Below, piece by piece: positions 5,592 to 10,298 of a stretch of 10,298 nt of DNA; the first letter of the stretch is position 1, and the number at the start of each line of letters is the position of its first letter. Below the pieces are notes generated by a model. It was not told the origin of the DNA. It saw nothing but the letters and a program-made list of their open reading frames with translations, and ran no database searches. Both the position numbers and the translations under genes were made by a program. The DNA comes from Woeseiaceae bacterium. Lineage in GTDB: Bacteria > Pseudomonadota > Gammaproteobacteria > Steroidobacterales > Woeseiaceae. The stretch covers positions 1 through 10,298 of the forward strand of contig JAKEGN010000107.1 of NCBI GenBank assembly GCA_022615525.1, in the 5' to 3' direction.

Positions 5592-7790
5592 GTGAGCACC
5601 ATCGACGACAAAAAGAACAACATCAGCCGCCGCCGATTCATTCAGTTGTCCGCCATCGGCAGTCTTGGACTGGTCATCGGCATCCCGCGCATTGCAGTCA
5701 GCACGCAAGCGCAAGGTCCGATTCACCTGCATCCGCTGATACGTATCGGTGAGGATGGCGTCATCACGCTTTTTGCGCAAAACCCGGAAATGGGGCAGGG
5801 CGTCAAGACGGCACTCCCGATGGTCATTGCCGAGGAACTCGACGTGGCCTGGGATTCGATTCGCGTCGAGCAGGCCGACTGGAACACGGCGCTCGAGGGA
5901 CAATTCTCCGGAGGCAGCCTGAGCGTCCGGCTCAATTTCGATACCATGCGGCGCGCCGGTGCGAGCGCCAGGCACATGCTGATTGCTGCGGCTGCCGATG
6001 CCTGGCAAAGGCCGGCCGCCGAACTGACTACCAGCGGTGGTTATGTGCACGATCCGCAGCGAGGAGGCAGGCTGAGGTATGCGGAGCTGGCTGTGGCGGC
6101 GGCGCTGCTGCCGGTGCCCGAGCGGCCGCAGTTCAAGTCCGCGGCCGACTACCACACGATCGGCAAATCGATTGCAGACGTCGACATCGCGAAGCTGGTC
6201 GACGGCAGGCAAGTCTACAGCCTGGATCTCAAACTCCCCGGCATGCTGTACGCGGTGGTGCAACGCAGCCCCCACGGCGATGGGCAGCCGGTGAGCTTCG
6301 ACGACAGCAACGCCCGGGCCGTTCCCGGCGTGGTCGATGTGCGGATGCTGAGGAACACCGATTTCGGAGGGCGCATCGTGTTGCCCAACTCGCCGAACTT
6401 CGTTTCCGGTGTGGCGGTACTCGCAAACAATACCTGGGCGGCAATGCAGGCTGCGAAGAAGCTGAAGATCGAATGGCAACCGCCATCGTCCCGTGATGAC
6501 AGCGCCGGCCTGATGCGCGAGTTCGAACTTGCACTCGATGGTGAGGTGGAGATCGTGCGACAGAACGGCGACGCCGTTGCGGCCCTCGCCGCAGCCAGCC
6601 ACACTGTCGATGCCGTTTACCGGTTGCCGTACCTCGCGCACGTCACGATGGAGCCCATGAACTGCACGGCGCTGGTCAGTGATAGCCGGGTCGAGATCTG
6701 GGCACCGACACAGAACCCGCAACTGGCGGCCGAGACGGTTGCCAAAGCAATGGGCATCGATATCGGCAATATCGTTATCCATGTATTGCGCAGCGGCGGC
6801 GCTTTCGGCCGGCGTTTCTATGCCGATTTCATCGTGGATGCAGCCATCCTGTCGCAGCAGTCGGGGCGCCCGGTCAAGGTCGTCTGGACGCGCGAAGACG
6901 ACGTGCGTCACGACTATTTCAGGCCGGCGAGCGCACAACGCGTCCGTGCAGCCGTCGATGACAGGGGCAGGCTGAGCGCCTGGCACCACCAGGTGGCGAG
7001 CTATCCGCGCGAATTTTACCTCGAACGCGAAGGCTCCCCGGCAGAGATCGCCAACTACGAATTTCCCGCCGGATTCGTGCCGAACCTTCGTTACGAGTAC
7101 GCGCCGGTCGTTGCCCGTATCCCCATAGGGCAGTGGCGCGCGGTCGAACATTCATCGAATGTCTTTGTGGTATCGAGCGTCATCGACGAGCTGGCCCACA
7201 AGGCCGGCATCGATCCGCTGGCATTCTGGCTGTCCCTCGTCGGCGGCGAACAGTTCGTGCAGGTGCGCGAGGACTTTCGCTTCGATGCCTCGCGCTTGCG
7301 GCGGGTGCTCCAGGCTGCGGCACAGGCAGCCGGTTGGGCCAAGCCCCTGGCGGAAGGTCGCGGCCGCGGCCTGTCGGCGAGTTACAACCAGGGCAGCTGG
7401 GTTGCGGAGGTGGCCGAGGTGTCGGTGCGCGACAAGGTCCTGAAGATCGAACGGCTCGTGGCAGCCGTTGATTGCGGCATGCTGATCAATCCGGGTGCAG
7501 CGCGGCGCCAGGTCGAAGGCGCCATCATCGAGGGTATCAGCGCCACGTTGTTCGGCGAGATCACAGTAAGCGATGGCGTCGTGCAGCAGAGCAACTTTCA
7601 CGACTACGCAATCTGCCGAATGCGCGATGTGGCGCCCATCGACATCGAATTCGTCATGAGCAACGAAGAACCGCGGGGGCTGGGCGAGCCGCCCCTGCCT
7701 CCCGTGGCGCCCGCCATCTGCAACGCAATTTTTGCGGCGAGCGGTGAGCGCATACGCGAGCTACCGCTCAAGCATCACTTTACGCTTTGA
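5592..7790 (+). CDS. Tat-exported molybdopterin-binding oxidoreductase large subunit, IorB-like (xanthine dehydrogenase family)
   Basis: The 732-residue protein has the length and order of IorB-type large subunits (isoquinoline 1-oxidoreductase/aldehyde dehydrogenase group), which hydroxylate N-heterocycles or oxidise aldehydes at a molybdenum-cytosine-dinucleotide centre. It opens with a Tat signal, SRRRFIQLS (12-20), and a hydrophobic run to about 36. Family landmarks follow: QNPEMGQGVKTALPMVIAEE (63-82), MEPMNCTA (353-360), GGAFGRRFYADF (402-413), GQWRAVEHSSNVF (513-525), IDELAHKAGIDPLAFWL (531-547) and GLGEPPLPPVAPA (696-708), where Glu699 is the expected catalytic base. The usual GGGFGRR reads GGAFGRR here. 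GTG at 5592 is the only credible start: the frame has TGA at 5520 and no ATG between; its ribosome site is weak. The partner [2Fe-2S] subunit IorA is not adjacent on either side. Cofactor dependence is well supported; the substrate is unknown. Confidence 0.93.
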   Translation: MSTIDDKKNNISRRRFIQLSAIGSLGLVIGIPRIAVSTQAQGPIHLHPLIRIGEDGVITLFAQNPEMGQGVKTALPMVIAEELDVAWDSIRVEQADWNTALEGQFSGGSLSVRLNFDTMRRAGASARHMLIAAAADAWQRPAAELTTSGGYVHDPQRGGRLRYAELAVAAALLPVPERPQFKSAADYHTIGKSIADVDIAKLVDGRQVYSLDLKLPGMLYAVVQRSPHGDGQPVSFDDSNARAVPGVVDVRMLRNTDFGGRIVLPNSPNFVSGVAVLANNTWAAMQAAKKLKIEWQPPSSRDDSAGLMREFELALDGEVEIVRQNGDAVAALAAASHTVDAVYRLPYLAHVTMEPMNCTALVSDSRVEIWAPTQNPQLAAETVAKAMGIDIGNIVIHVLRSGGAFGRRFYADFIVDAAILSQQSGRPVKVVWTREDDVRHDYFRPASAQRVRAAVDDRGRLSAWHHQVASYPREFYLEREGSPAEIANYEFPAGFVPNLRYEYAPVVARIPIGQWRAVEHSSNVFVVSSVIDELAHKAGIDPLAFWLSLVGGEQFVQVREDFRFDASRLRRVLQAAAQAAGWAKPLAEGRGRGLSASYNQGSWVAEVAEVSVRDKVLKIERLVAAVDCGMLINPGAARRQVEGAIIEGISATLFGEITVSDGVVQQSNFHDYAICRMRDVAPIDIEFVMSNEEPRGLGEPPLPPVAPAICNAIFAASGERIRELPLKHHFTL

Positions 7791-8812
7791 GGTGAAAGCT
7801 CCGCCCCCCTGCCATTCTCGATTCTCGCGAGATGGGATTGAAACTGCCGTGTGGCGTATCGCCAGTTGCGGCTGACTGCATGTGCCCGGCACGCTTCACG
7901 ATCGAGCAGCAATGCCTCGGCGCAGGCCTTGGCCAGGTCCTCGTTCAGCGCGCCGGTTACGCCGTGCCGCACGACATCGATCGGGCCGGTAACCGGCAGC
8001 GCCGCAACCGGCAAGCCGCAGGCCATCGCCTCCAGCATCACGAGGCCGAAGGTGTCGGTCTTGCTGGGGAACACAAAGACATCGGCGCCGGCGAGCTGTG
8101 CCGCGAGTTCCACACCGAATCGATACCCGGGAAAATGGCAGTCGGGGTAAGCGCGCATCAGGCGATTTCGATCCGGGCCGTCGCCGACGACGACCTTGCT
8201 GCCCGGCAAAGAGAGGTTCAGGAACGCCTCGATGTTCTTTTCGACGGAGACGCGACCTACGCTGATCCAGACCGGCCGCGGGAGGTCGTAGCGAACGGGA
8301 CGGTCCGGGGAGAAGGTTTTCGAATCGACACCGCGGGACCACAGCACCACGTTTCTGAACCCGCGTTGTTCGAGCAAGCGCCGCATGCTCTCGGTCGCGA
8401 CCAGGGTGCGGGCGGCCGGCCGGTGAAACCAGCGCAGCAGTGCGACGGTCCAGGCGATGGGAATCGGCACGCGCGCCCTGACGTACTCCGGGAACTGCGT
8501 GTGATAGGCCGTCGTGAACGGAAATCGTCGTTTGCGGCAATAACGGCGGACTGCGAGTCCGATGGTTCCCTCGGTCGCGATGTGTATGCTGTCGGGGCGG
8601 AAACCGTCCAGTTCGCGGGCAATCTTGCCTCCCTGGAAGAAGGTGAGACGAATTTCCGGGTAGGTCGGGCAGGGGAACGTGTGGCGCCCTTCCGGCGTGA
8701 TCATCAACAGATCGTGCCCTTCGGCGATGAGTTGTTCGCGTGTTTGTTTCAAAGTGTTTACGACGCCGTTCACTTGCGGTGACCAGGCGTCGGTAGCGAT
8801 TGCAATCCGCAT
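7775..8812 (-). CDS. Family 4 glycosyltransferase (GT-B fold), probably acting on a membrane lipid
   Basis: The 345-residue protein has both halves of a GT-B enzyme. The N-terminal acceptor half starts IAIATDAWSPQVNGVV (3-18), with the glycine-bearing loop typical of GT4 enzymes, and contains TAYHTQFPEY (101-110). The donor half contains SRGVD (159-163), ISVGRVSVEKN (183-193) with Arg187 and Lys192 for donor phosphates, VVGDGPDR (208-215), and FPSKTDTFGLVMLEAMACGLPVA (248-270), which carries the D/E-x7-E nucleotide-sugar motif as Asp253 and Glu261. This style resembles MgtA/SqdX-type transferases that glycosylate diacylglycerol or phosphatidylinositol, so a glycolipid product is plausible, but the sugar and acceptor cannot be read from sequence. 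No ribosome site is obvious before the ATG. Its last 16 bp overlap the 3' end of the IorB-like gene on the other strand. It diverges from the PAP2 phosphatase gene across 160 bp. Confidence 0.92.
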   Translation of the reverse strand: MRIAIATDAWSPQVNGVVNTLKQTREQLIAEGHDLLMITPEGRHTFPCPTYPEIRLTFFQGGKIARELDGFRPDSIHIATEGTIGLAVRRYCRKRRFPFTTAYHTQFPEYVRARVPIPIAWTVALLRWFHRPAARTLVATESMRRLLEQRGFRNVVLWSRGVDSKTFSPDRPVRYDLPRPVWISVGRVSVEKNIEAFLNLSLPGSKVVVGDGPDRNRLMRAYPDCHFPGYRFGVELAAQLAGADVFVFPSKTDTFGLVMLEAMACGLPVAALPVTGPIDVVRHGVTGALNEDLAKACAEALLLDREACRAHAVSRNWRYATRQFQSHLARIENGRGAELSPQSVK

Positions 8813-8845
8813 GTCACAATGCTGCGGTGCATTTGTTAAGGAACG

Positions 8846-8874
8846 ATTGCAATCAGATGACGGGAACGTGACAA
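8846..8874 (-). promoter_or_regulatory. Candidate sigma-70 promoter for the glycosyltransferase gene
   Basis: On the minus strand TTGTCA (8874-8869) and TGCAAT (8851-8846) are separated by exactly 17 bases. The hexamers match the consensus at five of six and four of six positions. The -10 box would lie 33 bp before the ATG at 8812. This is the best promoter-like pair in the 160-bp divergent gap; the opposing promoter for the PAP2 gene is less clear, with only a CAGAAT at 8936-8941. Confidence 0.4.
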
Positions 8875-8959
8875 CGAGGGCGCAAATTTCATTTGCCAGT
8901 CACGATTCAGTCATCGGAATGTCGCAAATCTTGTGCAGAATCCCTGCCGTGAGATGATC

Positions 8960-8965
8960 AAGGAG
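8960..8965 (+). promoter_or_regulatory. Strong Shine-Dalgarno for the PAP2 phosphatase gene
   Basis: AAGGAG stands 7 bases before the ATG at 8973, the clearest ribosome binding site in the window. It decides the start of the phosphatase. Confidence 0.75.
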
Positions 8966-8972
8966 ACGATCA

Positions 8973-9497
8973 ATGGCTGCGGTCATCGAGTATCTCGACG
9001 AAATGGAGATCGGAGTCTGCCTTCGATTCAACCGGCTTGGGCAAACAGCCTGGATTCAGACAGGATTTCGATGGGTAAGCAGACTTGGCGACGGTGGCTT
9101 CTGGGTTGTAATGGCCTTGCTTCTGCTGTTTATCCAGGGGCCGAGTGTTTTACCCTGGATCGTGCAGATGGCCGCCACCGGCGCCGTTGGCATAGTCATC
9201 TACAAGACGCTCAAACGCTACCTGGTCCGGGAACGACCTTACGTGTCGCATGGCGCAATTCGACTCGGCGCCGCGCCTCTTGATCGTTACAGTTTTCCGT
9301 CCGGGCACACGCTGCACGCGGTGAACTTCACGATGCTCCTCGGGCACGTGGAGCCGTTGCTTTTGCTGGTCGCGCTGCCGTTTGCGCTGCTGGTCGCGAT
9401 GTCGCGCGTGATTCTCGGTTTGCATTACCCGACCGATGTGCTGGTCGGTGCCGCAATCGGCGTTACCCTGTCGCAGGCGTCCATCGCACTGGCGTAG
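8973..9497 (+). CDS. PAP2-superfamily membrane lipid phosphatase
   Basis: The 174-residue protein carries the full three-part PAP2 phosphatase signature. Motif 1 is K-x6-RP at Lys81 to Arg88-Pro89, motif 2 is PSGH at 109-112, and motif 3 is SR-x5-H-x3-D at Ser144-Arg145, His151 and Asp155. His151 is the expected phospho-acceptor and His112 the acid/base. Hydrophobic segments near 43-56, 61-78, 113-124, 128-143 and 156-173 fit a small polytopic enzyme with its active site at the periplasmic face. Family members remove phosphate from undecaprenyl pyrophosphate, phosphatidic acid, phosphatidylglycerophosphate or lipid A; the sequence does not say which. The divergent glycosyltransferase gene suggests that the two may act in one glycolipid pathway, for example by making diacylglycerol acceptor. 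That is inference. It converges on the next gene with a 30-bp gap. Confidence 0.93.
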   Translation: MAAVIEYLDEMEIGVCLRFNRLGQTAWIQTGFRWVSRLGDGGFWVVMALLLLFIQGPSVLPWIVQMAATGAVGIVIYKTLKRYLVRERPYVSHGAIRLGAAPLDRYSFPSGHTLHAVNFTMLLGHVEPLLLLVALPFALLVAMSRVILGLHYPTDVLVGAAIGVTLSQASIALA

Positions 9498-9527
9498 CGG
9501 ATGGAGGCGGGCTGTTAAATCATCCTG

Positions 9528-10298
9528 CTAGTTGTGCAGCTCGTAGCCGGCCGCTTTCACCTGGGCGACAATTTCCTGCTCGGTCTCTCCGGCAGCCAGC
9601 AGCCGGGCTTGCTGCGATAGCTGGTAGCGTTCCTGAGTCGCATAGTTGCGAAACGCATCCTCGTTGTAGAGCGATTCGAACACCGGCAGGTCGTCGATAG
9701 GCAGCGCAATCTTCGAAACGGCAAGGGGCATGGTCCTGATGTCGATTGCGGCAATGCCGTCGAGCGCTGCGCGTTTGTCGCCGGCGACGGCCTGTGCCGC
9801 GATACGTACCAGCTTGAGTCCCGGCGCCGCGCGCATTGCCACTTCGGACAACAGGTCGGAGGTGAGAAGGGCGCGAGTCAGTCGCGCTGATTCAGAGGCA
9901 TTGCCGGTTTCCGCGTTGCAATGCGCAAGCAATACAGCATCCAGCAAGTCGTCGTTATCCATGTACTCGATAATCTCGCCCTTCAACGAGGGATACTGAT
10001 TTTCCAGCACCGGTATGGAGGCTGCGCAGCGGCCGGCGGTGGCCTCGGCCCACGCGGAGAGCACTGCAAAATCGGATTCGCCGGTCTCCTCGAAGACGGC
10101 TGTCGATTCCGCAGCAATCGAATCGAAGTTTCGGTCGAGCTGTGCCTGCACAAGGCGCGAGATGTCGATGCCATCGCTCGATTGCCGGTACTTCTCGGCG
10201 GCATCGAGCGCTTCGTCGGCCCAGCCGATGCTGGTGTAACTCGAACTGATGAGGTAAAGCATCAATGGCTCGGGTTCTGCCGCAATGGCCCGTTCCTG
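9528..10298 (-). CDS. C-terminal part of a TPR-repeat protein, 5' end beyond the right edge
   Basis: The frame stays open to the last base of the window, reading QERAIAAEPEPLMLYLISS at the edge, so 256 C-terminal residues are visible and the true start is outside. The TTG/ATG codons at 10260-10265 fall inside a repeat helix and are not starts. The visible part is all alpha-helical and rich in Ala, Leu and Glu, with TPR-like pairs such as LYLISSSYTSIGWADEALDAAEKY at the edge, and others further on that are weaker. The C-terminus holds DDLPVFESLYNEDAFRNY (visible residues 202-219), the 'FxSL-x-(D/E)-x-x-F' tail often seen in TolB-like/TPR proteins. It may therefore be a second protein of the type encoded at 2315-4174, although the N-terminal half that would show this is missing. 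No signal or catalytic motif is visible. The molecular role is unknown. Confidence 0.83.
   Translation of the reverse strand, partial: QERAIAAEPEPLMLYLISSSYTSIGWADEALDAAEKYRQSSDGIDISRLVQAQLDRNFDSIAAESTAVFEETGESDFAVLSAWAEATAGRCAASIPVLENQYPSLKGEIIEYMDNDDLLDAVLLAHCNAETGNASESARLTRALLTSDLLSEVAMRAAPGLKLVRIAAQAVAGDKRAALDGIAAIDIRTMPLAVSKIALPIDDLPVFESLYNEDAFRNYATQERYQLSQQARLLAAGETEQEIVAQVKAAGYELHN

Noticed and set aside
5352..7151. 599-codon minus-strand open frame antisense to the IorB-like gene
   Set aside because: The product is rich in R, H, D and G with no recognisable motif. It is opposite a gene with many family landmarks and also overlaps dgkA in another frame. Long antisense frames are common in GC-rich DNA.
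7832..8782. 316-codon plus-strand open frame opposite the glycosyltransferase
   Set aside because: It mirrors the GT4 gene, whose GT-B motifs are clear on the minus strand; the plus product shows none.
10260..10265. TTG/ATG near the right edge as the start of the last gene
   Set aside because: The frame continues upstream to the window edge with TPR-like sequence and no ribosome binding site precedes these codons, so the gene is truncated rather than starting here.

Overview
The window is about 10.3 kb of GC-rich bacterial chromosome that is densely coded on both strands. The gene types suggest a free-living gammaproteobacterium, possibly of the Woeseia/Steroidobacter kind. The main clues are a membrane-anchored TolB-like/TPR protein that starts with the familiar 'SELKRRNVFRVA' N-terminus, an E. 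coli-type DgkA, Tat-exported cofactor enzymes, and a palindromic repeat of a type I associate with REP/RAYT elements in gammaproteobacteria. The taxonomic placement is inference. No rRNA, tRNA, CRISPR array, transposase or phage gene was seen, and no gene-free stretch exceeds 200 bases.

Layout, left to right. A multi-pass membrane protein with an EEISWGQR motif runs leftward off the edge (1-810, minus). A 199-bp divergent gap with a short perfect palindrome separates it from a Tat-exported PLP-dependent class V aminotransferase-fold enzyme (1010-2242, plus). Next comes a 619-residue membrane-anchored TolB-like/TPR protein (2315-4174, plus). Its stop codon is followed at once by a REP-like long inverted repeat (4175-4262). 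A NYN-domain nuclease with a C-terminal LOTUS-like region follows (4309-5052, plus, TTG start), and it converges on dgkA (5095-5469, minus). Divergent from dgkA is a Tat-exported IorB-type molybdopterin enzyme subunit (5592-7790, plus, GTG start). It overlaps tail-to-tail by 16 bp with a GT4 glycosyltransferase (7775-8812, minus). Divergent from that is a PAP2-family lipid phosphatase (8973-9497, plus). The window ends inside a second TPR protein whose 5' end lies beyond the right edge (9528-10298, minus).

These genes do not form one operon. Strand changes at most junctions imply mostly single-gene transcription units. Two themes recur. One is membrane lipid and envelope glycolipid metabolism (DgkA, GT4 glycosyltransferase, PAP2 phosphatase). 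The other is cofactor enzymes folded in the cytoplasm and exported by Tat (the PLP enzyme and the IorB-like subunit). The IorB-like gene has no [2Fe-2S] partner gene next to it. I found no obviously new multi-gene defence or mobile system. The items most worth a second look are the PvdN-like exported PLP enzyme, the partnerless IorB subunit, the NYN-LOTUS protein beside the REP-like palindrome, and the GT4/PAP2 divergent pair.
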